Positions 1 through 8,153 are shown, numbered from the stretch's first letter. The stretch: DNA of 38,578 nt from Phaeodactylibacter luteus (GCF_007993045.1 NZ_VOOR01000049.1:1-38578); one strand, 5' to 3'. Program-made: numbers and translations. Notes: generated by a model not told the origin, from the sequence alone.

Positions 1-285
1 ACCGCTTACTAGCCGTGATGTGGGAACGAATGTAAACTTCGTTTTTACCATAAGATCACGATTTGTTTGAAATAAAAAATTGGTTAAAAAAGGTCGTTAA
101 AATATGAATCGAATACACTTAGCACCACGGCGCTAGCCACAATGCTGCATATTGATTTTGTAAGGTCGTCTCGGTCACATCGGCTGAGGGCTACCGAAAG
201 CCCTCGTACAGTTCGTAATTATCTGAATCCGTGGTATAGCTATGCTGTTAGCAAGCATGCGTCGTATCAACTCAAAGAGCTGAAT

Positions 286-408
286 CTATATCAAGTGTCG
301 TTTTACTCTAACCTGTCGTGTGTGTAGCTGATGTGCAGGATCATCTTGGAAAGCAGTTTGCAAAACCAGCAATTTGGTATTTGCGAAAAGAGTTTTGTTT
401 TTGTTCAT
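286..408 (-). CDS. possible 40-residue peptide gene
   Basis: A short minus-strand reading frame starts MNKNKTLFANTKLLVLQTAF and ends VRVKRHLI. It has no recognised family. What supports it is its upstream region: GGAAAG lies 4 nt before the ATG (413-418), and a perfect Bacteroidota -7 box (TACATTTG on the minus strand, 435-442) lies about 20 nt further up, giving a plausible short leader. The N-terminal half is Lys/Leu-rich and the C-terminal part basic, which would suit a leader or precursor peptide, but no maturation gene is nearby. It could equally be chance in an AT-rich region. Confidence 0.3.
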   Translation of the reverse strand: MNKNKTLFANTKLLVLQTAFQDDPAHQLHTRQVRVKRHLI

Positions 409-434
409 GGGACTTTCCTTCGTTTCTGCAAGCG

Positions 435-442
435 CAAATGTA
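435..442 (-). promoter_or_regulatory. -7 box TACATTTG
   Basis: On the minus strand this reads TACATTTG, an exact match to the Bacteroidota -7 consensus TAnnTTTG. No TTG is found at the usual distance for a -33 element. It would start a transcript about 20 nt before the small peptide ATG at 408. Confidence 0.3.
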
Positions 443-654
443 AGCTACTGTTCTAAATCTGCCTAACAAAAAATCAATAAAAATTATTTTTTGTACTCCA
501 GCCAGTTCATCAGTACTTTACCGTCTGCAATTGGTAAGCGGCATTTACCGTCCTCTTACTTTACAAATATATACTTTTTTCTCTTAAAAGACCTACCCTT
601 GCTTTCGTAAATTTTAATTACGAATTTATAAAATACTGATAATCAATTTTAAAA

Positions 655-1311
655 CTAGGTATCACGCCAAACACAAGCAAGCAGATGGCCCGTGCCTACT
701 TGTTCGAAATAGGCTTGATAAGCCTGAACCATGGCCCCTTTCTTGATCCACCCAATGGCCCGCCCCTCTGTTTGTGTTGTGTCGAAAGGTTCGACCGAAA
801 GGTCAGCCCTCAAGTCCAACGCCCTGCGCCCATAAGCTTTATAGAGCGCCTCTTTAATACACCAATAGATATGCAGGGCCCTCAGATAATGCGCGGCCCC
901 AGCTTGCGCTGCTTGTGCCGCCTCTGCTGTGGACAGGAACCTGGGCGCCAGGTTTTTTATCTTCCCGACGATCTGCTGTATATCAAGCCCGAAATCACAT
1001 TGGCCTACTGCAACAGCTGCCAGGCCATGAGAGTGGCTTATCGATACTTGCTGGCTGCTGCCCGGTAAGAACGGTTTGCCGAATTCGTCCTTTACAATAG
1101 GTGCCCTCTCTGCTCGACCGGAAAGCTCATGTACAAGCCAACGGCTGGCCAGCCATTCCAAACGATGCCGCCCCCGCAGACGCACGAAGTGGCCAGCCTC
1201 TGTTTCAGAGAGCTGCAACCGTTCCAAAAACCAGTTTTCTTCTTCTGCAATAGACCAGACCGCTACATCCATAGGGAAGGGGCTGTGGTCATATCTTTTC
1301 AAAATAGGCAT
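655..1311 (-). CDS. 4'-phosphopantetheinyl transferase superfamily protein
   Basis: Transfers the phosphopantetheine arm of coenzyme A to a serine on acyl or peptidyl carrier proteins in the cytoplasm. With the start chosen here the protein has 218 residues, typical of the Sfp/HetI-like two-lobe type. The signature is visible: QVSISHSHG (88-96), FGLDIQ (107-112) with the metal-binding Asp110, and WCIKEALYKAYG (150-161) with Glu154 and Lys158. The usual acidic residue after GIDI is a Gln here. The longer frame to 1368 would need a GTG start; ATG at 1311 is preferred because a -7 box lies at 1385-1392. The gene is divergent from the WD40 gene. No polyketide or peptide synthetase is near, so the substrate is unknown; the fatty-acid carrier protein is possible. 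Confidence 0.88.
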   Translation of the reverse strand: MPILKRYDHSPFPMDVAVWSIAEEENWFLERLQLSETEAGHFVRLRGRHRLEWLASRWLVHELSGRAERAPIVKDEFGKPFLPGSSQQVSISHSHGLAAVAVGQCDFGLDIQQIVGKIKNLAPRFLSTAEAAQAAQAGAAHYLRALHIYWCIKEALYKAYGRRALDLRADLSVEPFDTTQTEGRAIGWIKKGAMVQAYQAYFEQVGTGHLLACVWRDT

Positions 1312-1384
1312 GCCTTTCCATATTGCGTGAGCCCCAAACCTTGCCAAACACAAACCATATGCAGGCACGGGGCGTTATTCCACA

Positions 1385-1392
1385 CAAAGCTA
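1385..1392 (-). promoter_or_regulatory. -7 box TAGCTTTG for the transferase gene
   Basis: The minus strand reads TAGCTTTG, an exact TAnnTTTG box, about 75 nt before the ATG at 1311. No good -33 TTG was found at 19-20 nt, so the call rests on the -7 box and its position in the divergent gap. Confidence 0.35.
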
Positions 1393-1404
1393 AACAATAC
1401 CAGA

Positions 1405-2325
1405 ATGACTGCCTTAAAAGTGACTGCAACGGCACGGCTTACCGGCCACAACGCTTCTATTTTCGCCCTTTCCCCTGGCCGGTCTTCCCAAGAGTTCTTT
1501 TCGGGGGCAGGAGAAGGCTGGATAGCGGCATGGGACTTAGAGCAGCCTCAGGACGGCAAGCTGGAAGCACAAGTGCAACAGCAGATATTCAGCTTGGCCT
1601 TCGAAGAAAAATCAGGACAGATCATCGCTGGCGACATGAACGGGGGCGTGCACTTCATAAATCCGGGGCAGCCCGAGGGCAGCCGGAGCATCCGCCACCA
1701 CCAAAAAGGGGTATTCGCTATCAAAGCGGTACAAGGCTGGGCCTTCACCGGTGGGGGGCTTGGCAAAATAACCAAATGGGACCCCGCTACAGCCCGCCCA
1801 TTGGAAAGCCTCCAACTGACTGGGCAAAGCATCAGGGCCATTACCGTATCTCCTGATCAAAAGATAATGGCCGTCGGCTGTAGCGACAACAATATTTACC
1901 TGATAGAGCCCGCCTCCATGCAAGTGCTGGCCAGGCAGGAGCAAGCCCACGACAATTCCGTATTTGCGCTTTGCTTTTCTATCGACGGGCAAACGCTGTT
2001 CAGTGGTGGCCGGGATGCCCACCTCAAAGCATGGGCTATTGCCGGCCCATCTATATCGCCCCTCGCTGACATCCCTGCACACTGGTTTACCATCAATAGC
2101 CTGGCGCTCCACCCGCAGGGGCTATGGCTCGCCTCTGCCAGCCGCGATAAAACCATCAAAATTTGGGACCCTGGCTCTCTGGCGCTCCTCAAAGTGCTCG
2201 AAGCGGGCAGAGACAGCGGCCACATCAACTCAGTCAACAGCCTATTTTGGTCTAGCTGCCACGGCCAGCTCATTTCTGCCTCCGATGACCGCTCCATTAT
2301 TGTTTGGCAAGTAGAAGGGCGTTAA
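1405..2325 (+). CDS. WD40 repeat beta-propeller protein
   Basis: A 306-residue protein made of WD40 repeats, probably a seven-bladed propeller acting as a cytoplasmic protein-interaction platform; it has no signal peptide. Blade endings are visible as EGWIAAWDLEQP, LGKITKWDPATA, DAHLKAWAI, RDKTIKIWDPGS and DDRSIIVWQVEG, with matching LTGHN, AHDNSVFALCFS and GHINSVNSLFW openings. The frame continues upstream to 1129, but that part overlaps the divergent transferase gene and has no WD40 character, so ATG 1405 (MTALKVTATARL) is taken as the start. Only 9 nt separate it from the next lipoprotein gene, so they are probably co-transcribed. The partner is unknown. Confidence 0.88.
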   Translation: MTALKVTATARLTGHNASIFALSPGRSSQEFFSGAGEGWIAAWDLEQPQDGKLEAQVQQQIFSLAFEEKSGQIIAGDMNGGVHFINPGQPEGSRSIRHHQKGVFAIKAVQGWAFTGGGLGKITKWDPATARPLESLQLTGQSIRAITVSPDQKIMAVGCSDNNIYLIEPASMQVLARQEQAHDNSVFALCFSIDGQTLFSGGRDAHLKAWAIAGPSISPLADIPAHWFTINSLALHPQGLWLASASRDKTIKIWDPGSLALLKVLEAGRDSGHINSVNSLFWSSCHGQLISASDDRSIIVWQVEGR

Positions 2326-2334
2326 ATTGCCTGC

Positions 2335-4065
2335 ATGAAGCACCTGCTACTTATACTGCTTGGGGGAATGTCGGCCTGCAACAACCCTGTCCCACCAACC
2401 GTGCCTCAACCGCACGCAGCCTATGCCGCCAGCTTGTGGAAAGGGGCTGCCCGAGATACCACCCTGAAACTGGCGTTTGACGAATCCCGCCACCGGGCCA
2501 GCCCAGAGCTGCTCAACGAATGCAGGGTACAAGCACAACGGGCCGCCGCATGGCTGCCCAGCCCAATCAATGGACCGTTTACCTTCGTCCTACACCCTTC
2601 TATAGAAGAAAAAGGGCTCTTGCTCAACAATACCAGCCCGGTACAGCTCGTGCCAGAAAAAAAGGAAGCCCACCTCGTGCTCAACGCCTACTTTGGCAGC
2701 GCGCAACTAGGGCTGCAGAACCTGCTTTTCATCCGGTCTGCCCTTGGGAGCCCGGCACAGCCCTTCCTGGAAGAAGGGCTCGCTATTCAGTTTAATGAGC
2801 AATGGCAAGGCAAGGGGGCCGATTACTGGTCCGCAAAATTGCTAGCCTGCCGCCTTTTGCCTTCCCCAAAAGCACTCTGCAACAGCCAATGGCTAGAAAA
2901 TGCCCCACCGCTGATCCGGCAGGCTGCTGCAGCCAGCTTTGCCCGCTTCTTGCTCACCAAATGGGGCAAAACCGAATTCCTCCAAAAATATGTGCAGTGG
3001 CAGCCCGGGCCTGCCGCGCTCGAGCAGCTCCAACAGGAATGGGCCGCCTACCTCAAGGCCGTACCGATGGATGCTTCCGCAGAGCAGCGCGAAGTGCCGG
3101 GGTACTGGAAAGGCTTCAACTTCGCGCACGAAGGCTATTCCATATATAATGGCTACGGCTCTCGCCTTTCGGCAAAAATGCTGCGGGAAATCCGGGGTGC
3201 TGGCGCCAATGCCATTGCGCTCGTCCCTTACTCCTACATGCGGGATGCAAATGCCCCCTCCCCCATACCGGTCATGCAGCGGGCAGGGACCGAAACCGAC
3301 GAGAGCACCATCAGAGATGCGGCGTTCGCTAAGGGGATAGGCCTGAAAACCGTCCTGAAGCCCCAAATCTGGCTGGGCAGGGGGCAATGGCCCGGTGATG
3401 TGCGCATGGCATCCGAACAAGACTGGGAGCAGTTTTTCAGTTACTACAGCCTATGGATCGGGCATTATGCCATACTCGCAGCAGTACAGGACATCGACCT
3501 GCTCTGCGTTGGCGTTGAGTTTGCCCAGGCCACACTGGCCAGGCCTAATGACTGGCGCAAGCTGTTCGGGCAGATAAAAACGCTCTACCCTGGGCCTATC
3601 ACCTATGCCGCCAATTGGGGGGAGGAGTTCGAAAAGGTGGCGTTCTGGGACAGCGTGGACGCCATCGGGCTAAACTGCTACTACCCTCTGAGCCAGGACA
3701 AAGAACCGGACAGGGCCACTCTCGAATCTGCCTTCCGGCAAAAAATGGAGTTGGCCAGGCGAATCAGCCAACGCTACCAAAAGCCTATCCTATTGACTGA
3801 AATTGGCTTCACCAGCACACCTACGCCCTGGGCCTCCCCTCATGTAGACGGAAGGGGCGAAGCCTATTCCGGCCATACTCAGCAGCTTTGTTACCAGGTA
3901 GCTACTGAGGGCATCCAAGGACAGGAAGGCTGGCTGAAAGGCATTTTGTGGTGGAAGTACCCCTCCCACCCCAATCACGGGGGCAAGGGCCACACGGGCT
4001 TTACCCCCCGCGGCAAACCCACTGCGGATATACTGCCACAGCTTTTCGGCTCCCTGCCAGATTAA
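2335..4065 (+). CDS. lipoprotein with degenerate peptidase-like domain and glycosidase-like TIM barrel
   Basis: A 576-residue envelope lipoprotein: signal peptide with lipobox LGGMSAC (Cys15). The C-terminal half (about 255-570) resembles the GH113-type (alpha/beta)8 glycosidases: GFNFAHEGYSIYNGYGS opens the barrel, VGVEFAQ (Glu395) sits where the acid/base residue is expected and LLTEIGFTS (Glu489) where the nucleophile is expected, followed by GILWWKYPSHP. The N-terminal half (about 40-240) looks like a gluzincin peptidase fold: FLEEGLAIQF (144-153) matches the third-ligand helix, and a helical segment around SFARFLLTKWG follows. The HExxH site appears replaced by a sequence around FIRSALGSP, so this half is probably inactive. 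The substrate is unknown; known GH113 enzymes cleave beta-mannan. It lies 9 nt after the WD40 gene and upstream of dcd. Confidence 0.78.
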   Translation: MKHLLLILLGGMSACNNPVPPTVPQPHAAYAASLWKGAARDTTLKLAFDESRHRASPELLNECRVQAQRAAAWLPSPINGPFTFVLHPSIEEKGLLLNNTSPVQLVPEKKEAHLVLNAYFGSAQLGLQNLLFIRSALGSPAQPFLEEGLAIQFNEQWQGKGADYWSAKLLACRLLPSPKALCNSQWLENAPPLIRQAAAASFARFLLTKWGKTEFLQKYVQWQPGPAALEQLQQEWAAYLKAVPMDASAEQREVPGYWKGFNFAHEGYSIYNGYGSRLSAKMLREIRGAGANAIALVPYSYMRDANAPSPIPVMQRAGTETDESTIRDAAFAKGIGLKTVLKPQIWLGRGQWPGDVRMASEQDWEQFFSYYSLWIGHYAILAAVQDIDLLCVGVEFAQATLARPNDWRKLFGQIKTLYPGPITYAANWGEEFEKVAFWDSVDAIGLNCYYPLSQDKEPDRATLESAFRQKMELARRISQRYQKPILLTEIGFTSTPTPWASPHVDGRGEAYSGHTQQLCYQVATEGIQGQEGWLKGILWWKYPSHPNHGGKGHTGFTPRGKPTADILPQLFGSLPD

Positions 4066-4150
4066 GTGCAGGCCAGGGCTTCTATGGTTCATCATAAAAT
4101 CAATACCTTCGCCCTTATCATCTCGCGGCCTCGCCGCTTAACCGATTGCT

Positions 4151-4687
4151 ATGATCCTTTCTGATACCAAAATCCTGGAGAGCATTGAAAAGGGCGAGAT
4201 CGTTATTGAGCCCTTCCTGCCCGAATGCCTCGGCACCAATTCCTACGATGTGCACCTCGGCAAATACCTCGCTTATTACAAAGACCACATCCTGGATGCT
4301 CGCCGGCACAACGAGATAGAGCATATCGAAATCCCGGAGCAAGGGTTTGTCCTACACCCCAACACCCTCTACCTCGGAGTCACTCAGGAGTATACGGAAA
4401 CGCACAACTCCGTCCCTTTCCTCGAAGGCAAATCCAGTGTGGGGCGATTGGGCATCGACATCCACGCTACCGCAGGCAAAGGGGATGTGGGCTTCTGCAA
4501 TACCTGGACGCTGGAAATCAGCTGCACCCACCCGGTCCGCGTCTATGCTGGCATGCCCATCGGGCAGCTGATCTATTTCATGGTGGAAGGGGATATCAAA
4601 AACTATTACAACAAAAAAAAGAACGCCAAATACACTGAGCGCACCGTACGCCCCGTTGAGAGCATGATGTGGCGCAATAAATTCTAG
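4151..4687 (+). CDS. dcd: dCTP deaminase
   Basis: Converts dCTP to dUTP, feeding dTMP synthesis in the cytoplasm. The 178-residue length is typical of the trimeric Dcd family. Recognisable parts are the N-terminal MILSDTKILE, the nucleotide-binding EGKSSVGRLG (92-101, with Ser95, Ser96 and Arg99), the WTLEIS segment (119-124) carrying the expected catalytic Glu122, and GMPIGQLIYF (134-143). The bifunctional deaminase/dUTPase signature is not obvious, so a plain deaminase is assumed. It is separated from the preceding lipoprotein gene by 85 nt and is followed by repeat R1a. Confidence 0.95.
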   Translation: MILSDTKILESIEKGEIVIEPFLPECLGTNSYDVHLGKYLAYYKDHILDARRHNEIEHIEIPEQGFVLHPNTLYLGVTQEYTETHNSVPFLEGKSSVGRLGIDIHATAGKGDVGFCNTWTLEISCTHPVRVYAGMPIGQLIYFMVEGDIKNYYNKKKNAKYTERTVRPVESMMWRNKF

Positions 4688-4712
4688 CCTGCGCACAAAT
4701 GCCAACAGGCGG

Positions 4713-5041
4713 GCGCCAAAATGCCGCAGGTTTTAGCCTCAGTAGGGCGCCGGCCTAGCGCTGCGCAGGGGTATTAGAGCTTGTTTGGATTTTACCCTTC
4801 GGGCTGCTCTTGCCAAATTTTGTCCTGCTCTTCGTTGTTCTTCGGTCACGTAGCTAAGGCTATTGGATTCAAGAATGGGGCCCTTTGTCCCATTCTTGAA
4901 TATATCACGCCTCGATCAGGGCAAAATTTGGCTGCGTTCGCTCCAAAAGCAAAATCCGAACAAGCTCTAAGCCCGATAGGGCCGAGCGAAAAGCGAGCCC
5001 CGCAGCATAGCGGCACCTGCCCACTGGCAGGGGCAGGCCCC
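4713..5041 (-). repeat. dispersed palindromic repeat R1, copy a, split by a hairpin element
   Basis: This is an R1 copy in minus orientation. The left part (4713-4774) carries GCCAAAATGCCGCAGG and CCTAGCGCTGCGCAGGGG. The right part (4970-5041) carries GGGCCGAGCG, GCGAGCCCCGCAGCATAGC and GGCAGGGGCAGGCCCC. A 191-bp TA-flanked element sits between them. Removing the element and one TA restores the length seen in uninterrupted copies at 11557 and 27535 exactly. It fills the gap between dcd and the delta-60 protein gene. Confidence 0.85.
4777..4967. mobile_element. TA-flanked hairpin element, family C (MITE-like)
   Basis: A 191-bp non-coding element with inverted ends (GAGCTTGTTTGGATTTT against AAAATCCGAACAAGCTC, one mismatch) flanked by TA on both sides. 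Inner arms CAAATTTTG and CAAAATTTG also pair. The core begins CTCTTCGTT at 4828 and ends CGCCTCGATCAG at 4908-4919, with a CGTAGC..GCTA motif between. It carries an extra internal hairpin (ATTCAAGAATGGG / CCCATTCTTGAAT) that families A and B lack. It encodes no protein, so a transposase elsewhere would have to move it. Confidence 0.75.
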
Positions 5042-5097
5042 ATTGTCAACTACGGGCCATGGCAGCCCCAAACGTTACTTTTCTGGCCGTATGCGTC

Positions 5098-5126
5098 TTG
5101 CTATTCAGCAGGTTTTGGTAATTTTA
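5098..5126 (+). promoter_or_regulatory. promoter for the delta-60 protein gene
   Basis: TTG at 5098-5100, 18 nt spacer, then TAATTTTA at 5119-5126, close to the Bacteroidota pair TTG-n19-TAnnTTTG. The start point would be near 5133, leaving a leader of about 70 nt before the ATG at 5202. Confidence 0.4.
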
Positions 5127-5201
5127 TGCCAAACTGCTGCTTGCCGTCCTTGCAAGCTCCAACAGACGGTGAGGGTTTCACTAACAAACTACATAATCCC
5201 A

Positions 5202-7958
5202 ATGCTACACAAATCTCTACCCCTTGCAGGGCTCATCCTGTTATTACCGCTTTTCTGCCTGGCACAGGTGTTCGACAGCCAGCTTTCCCCCCTCATCACC
5301 CGTGTGGGCGACATACAGAAGATCAGGGTGCTCCCCAACGGCAGCTTTTACGCCGCCGGCGACTTCACCCTCGCCAATCGTACCGAAGAGAGCAGCGTAG
5401 CCCGCTTTCTTACCGACGGCTCGCTCGATGAGAGCTTTCAAGCTACGCTGCCCTTCTCTACTACCGCCTTGGCCGTACAGCCCGACGGCAAAGTGATCAT
5501 CGGCGGTTTTTTCACGGGGCCTTCTGCCCCAGAAGGGCTGACCATCCTCCGGCTCAATACAGATGGCAGCCAAGACTTGACGTTTCAGGCTGGCTTTATC
5601 CCACAAGGCAACATCAACGACATTGAGGTCGAATTCAATGGTACTATACTGGTGGCCGGCTCTTTCACGCTCTATGATGGTATGGCGGCTCAGGGCTTGG
5701 TCAGGCTAAACGACAACGGCAGCCTTCAGCAGATCATCAGCCTCGACCCCAACCGGACCATTTTTGCCAACGACCTCATCACTCAGGTCAATGGGCGCTT
5801 TGCCGTAGCCGGCGTAGCCGTAGGCGGCCCCAACGGCCCGGAGGGTTACCTTTCCTACCGGACCTACAATGGCGTACCTGTGGGCAACTTCTCTTACTCT
5901 TCAGACCTGCCCGGTGTCAACAACTTCATGACTTCCGTCCGGGACATCACCTTTGACAACCTCGGGCGCATCGTGCTGACCGCGAGCACCTTCCTCATCC
6001 GCTATGCTGTCGTTGTCCTGAATGTAGATGGCAGTATCAACAACTGGAGCGATATCTTTGGCATTCCCATGGATGTAGCACTCGACCCGCAAGGCTCCGT
6101 GCTCGTAGCTGGAGAGTTCAATGGCGTAAACGCGGTGCACCGCTACCTCCCCAATGAAGGGCTCGACTTTTATAACGCTGGCCCCGGCGCAGATGGTGTC
6201 ATACGCGAAATGGTCGTTGCCGACGACGGGCGCATCCTCCTCGGCGGCAACTTCAGCCGGTTCAACGGAGCAGCGGCCCTGGGCCTGGAGCGGCTCTCGC
6301 CAACTGGCCTTCCCATCCCTTCTTTCAACCCTGCTGTAGAACGCCCCGGGCGGGTCCTCTCCATTGCACGCTACGACGACAGCCGGGTCTGTATCGGGGG
6401 CGATTTCACTATGATCGGGAATACCTTCAGCCCCAATATCGCCAGGCTGATGCTCTCCGATGGCACTTATGACCCCTCCTTCAGCCAGCCGGGCATCAGC
6501 TACCGGAACATCATCCGCACCATCACTGTAGACCCGCAGGGCAGGATATACCTGGGCGGCACCAACAACAACACAGGGAGCAATATCGCACAGTCACCTG
6601 TACTAAGGCTTATGCCTGATGGGCAGATCGACGGATCTTTCGCCCCTTCGCCCCTCCCTTTGGGCGAGATCAACAGCTTGGTCCCGCTCGGCAACGGGCA
6701 GGTGCTTGCGGTGGGCAACTTCAATGTCTTCAACCCAGGTATTATTGCGCAGAGCGCAACCGTATACGAAGCCAATGGCGCCATCAATACCGCCTTCTCT
6801 GACCGCTTCAGCGGGCAGGCCAGGGCCGCTTTACAGCAGGCCGATGGCAATATCCTGCTCGCCGGGCCAGGCATGAGCCTCGACGGTGCCCCCTCTGCCC
6901 CCATGCTCAGGCTCACGCCCAGCTTGCAGATAGACGGCAGCTTCTCCGCCCCAGCTGGATTCACCTGCCTGGAGGGCTGTGAGGTCCACATGGCTGAACT
7001 GCCCAATGGGCAGCTGATGATTGGCGGAGCGTTTGCAGTAGGGGCCGACTCCCTGCTCGTCAGGCTTCAGCCAGGAGGGCAGCTCGATGCCAGCTTTCAG
7101 CTCGATGGGCCGCTGAGCCCGGAAAGCGATGAAGAAGAAGCCATTGCAGCCCCAAGCGCTATCGCGCTGATGGCCAACGATCAAATCTTAGTGGTCGCCC
7201 CCGCCGATTCCATCGGGGCCACCCCCATCAACAGATTGGTGCTGATCGGCAATGACGGGCAAGTGAGCATGCCCCTCAACGGGGATGCCTTCGAAACACA
7301 GCTCCCGGAAACCGTACTGCCCCTCAGCAGCAACACCGCCCTCATCGGCGGCACCCTCATCGACCCCGCCCGGCCCGGCCACTTCGCCCTCGCGCGCATC
7401 GCTATCCCGATAATGGCCAATGCGGACATCAGCGGAGAGGTCCTTGACATCAATGGCGAACCGGTCATTGGGGCGCAGGTGAGCCTTCAGGGAGGGGCTA
7501 CCGCCACCACCCAAACCGATGAAAACGGCGCTTTTAGTTTCGAAGGGCTGAATGCAGGGCTCAGCTATACCCTCAGCGCAGCCCTCGACACCATGCCCCT
7601 TAATGGCGTATCTACGCTAGACCTCATACTCATCAACCAACATATCCTAGGGCTCAACCTCTTCGGCGGGCCACTGCCCTACCTCGCTGCCGACATCAAC
7701 AACACCTCCTCTATCACTATTTTGGACATGATCGGCATCCGGAAAGCCATTTTGGGCATTTCCACAACGGTAGGCGACAACCCCAGCTGGAAGTTCGTAC
7801 CTCAAGCGTTCACCTTTTCCAGCCCTTCCAACCCTTGGGCTACGGACATCCCAAGCACCATCAGCATCAACGCCCTCCCGCTGGAAGGGGTTGCCGATGC
7901 TGACTTTGTGGGCATAAAAATGGGCGATGTCAACGGGGACGCAGATACCGGCAACTAA
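5202..7958 (+). CDS. secreted delta-60 repeat protein with dockerin-like tail
   Basis: A 918-residue exported protein. ATG 5202 gives a clean signal peptide (MLHKSLPLAGLILLLPLFCLAQ); the open frame upstream has no such feature. Most of the protein is a series of delta-60 repeats, seen as recurring endings such as FLTDGSLDESF, RLNTDGSQDLTF, RLMPDGQIDGSF and RLQPGGQLDASF, each followed by a segment of the type NGQVLAVGNF. These are expected to form beta-propeller blades. Near residue 750 a carboxypeptidase-regulatory-like fold starts (ISGEVLDINGEPVIGAQVSL), followed by dockerin-like calcium motifs (AADINNTSSITILDMIGIRK and KMGDVNGDADTGN). The protein ends directly after the last motif; no type IX sorting domain is visible. 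It probably acts at the cell surface; the ligand is unknown. Confidence 0.85.
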   Translation: MLHKSLPLAGLILLLPLFCLAQVFDSQLSPLITRVGDIQKIRVLPNGSFYAAGDFTLANRTEESSVARFLTDGSLDESFQATLPFSTTALAVQPDGKVIIGGFFTGPSAPEGLTILRLNTDGSQDLTFQAGFIPQGNINDIEVEFNGTILVAGSFTLYDGMAAQGLVRLNDNGSLQQIISLDPNRTIFANDLITQVNGRFAVAGVAVGGPNGPEGYLSYRTYNGVPVGNFSYSSDLPGVNNFMTSVRDITFDNLGRIVLTASTFLIRYAVVVLNVDGSINNWSDIFGIPMDVALDPQGSVLVAGEFNGVNAVHRYLPNEGLDFYNAGPGADGVIREMVVADDGRILLGGNFSRFNGAAALGLERLSPTGLPIPSFNPAVERPGRVLSIARYDDSRVCIGGDFTMIGNTFSPNIARLMLSDGTYDPSFSQPGISYRNIIRTITVDPQGRIYLGGTNNNTGSNIAQSPVLRLMPDGQIDGSFAPSPLPLGEINSLVPLGNGQVLAVGNFNVFNPGIIAQSATVYEANGAINTAFSDRFSGQARAALQQADGNILLAGPGMSLDGAPSAPMLRLTPSLQIDGSFSAPAGFTCLEGCEVHMAELPNGQLMIGGAFAVGADSLLVRLQPGGQLDASFQLDGPLSPESDEEEAIAAPSAIALMANDQILVVAPADSIGATPINRLVLIGNDGQVSMPLNGDAFETQLPETVLPLSSNTALIGGTLIDPARPGHFALARIAIPIMANADISGEVLDINGEPVIGAQVSLQGGATATTQTDENGAFSFEGLNAGLSYTLSAALDTMPLNGVSTLDLILINQHILGLNLFGGPLPYLAADINNTSSITILDMIGIRKAILGISTTVGDNPSWKFVPQAFTFSSPSNPWATDIPSTISINALPLEGVADADFVGIKMGDVNGDADTGN

Positions 7959-7967
7959 GCTCTTTGT

Positions 7968-7995
7968 GCCCGGGCTGGCCATATACTGCCCGGGC
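7968..7995 (+). terminator. possible terminator hairpin after the delta-60 gene
   Basis: GCCCGGGC occurs at 7968-7975 and again at 7988-7995 and can pair across a 12-nt loop, 9 nt after the stop codon. There is no T-run after it, so its function as a terminator is uncertain. Confidence 0.3.
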
Positions 7996-8054
7996 GCAAC
8001 CCAAAATCAAGGCTCGCCAACGGAGGAGGGTACAGGGCAGCCTGTTCTTTTTCT

Positions 8055-8153
8055 GGGGCCTCCCCTCGCCTCAAGGCTCGGGGCGTTACGCTGCGGGGCT
8101 CGCTATCCGCTCGGCCCTATCGGGCTGGCCCACCCCTCCGCATCACTAGGCCA
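8055..8153 (+). repeat. dispersed palindromic repeat R1, copy b (short, divergent)
   Basis: A degenerate R1 copy in plus orientation: GCTGCGGGGCTCGCTATCCG, then the short module CGGCCCTATCGGGCTGGCC and CACCCCTCCGCATCACTAGG. Its left part (GGGGCGTTACGCTGC) differs from the usual GTGCCGCTATGCTGC. It lies in the 289-nt gap between the delta-60 gene and the helicase gene. Confidence 0.7.

Larger units (their letters stand above)
1..654. other. AT-rich left flank, almost gene-free
   Basis: This stretch is clearly more AT-rich than the protein-coding blocks to its right and contains no convincing long gene. Visible items are a terminator-like hairpin at 25-46 (AACGAA/TTCGTT followed by Ts), a 7-bp stem at 186-205 (GAGGGCT/AGCCCTC), an AT-rich inverted repeat near 467-494, and a 7-bp stem at 604-624 (TTCGTAA/TTACGAA) just beyond the 3' end of the phosphopantetheinyl transferase gene, where it may help end transcription. 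One possible small peptide gene on the minus strand is listed separately. Confidence 0.6.

Noticed and set aside
142-327. 61-codon plus-strand frame in the left flank
   Set aside because: No ribosome-binding or promoter signal, mixed composition, and no recognisable motif; the overlapping minus-strand peptide has better signals.
454-460. GCCTAAC, which fits the RYYYAAC R-box of attC sites
   Set aside because: No pairing arm and no GTTRRRY partner at a suitable distance; expected by chance in AT-rich sequence.
1129-1404. Upstream extension of the WD40 protein frame
   Set aside because: It overlaps the divergent transferase gene on the other strand and shows no WD40 character.
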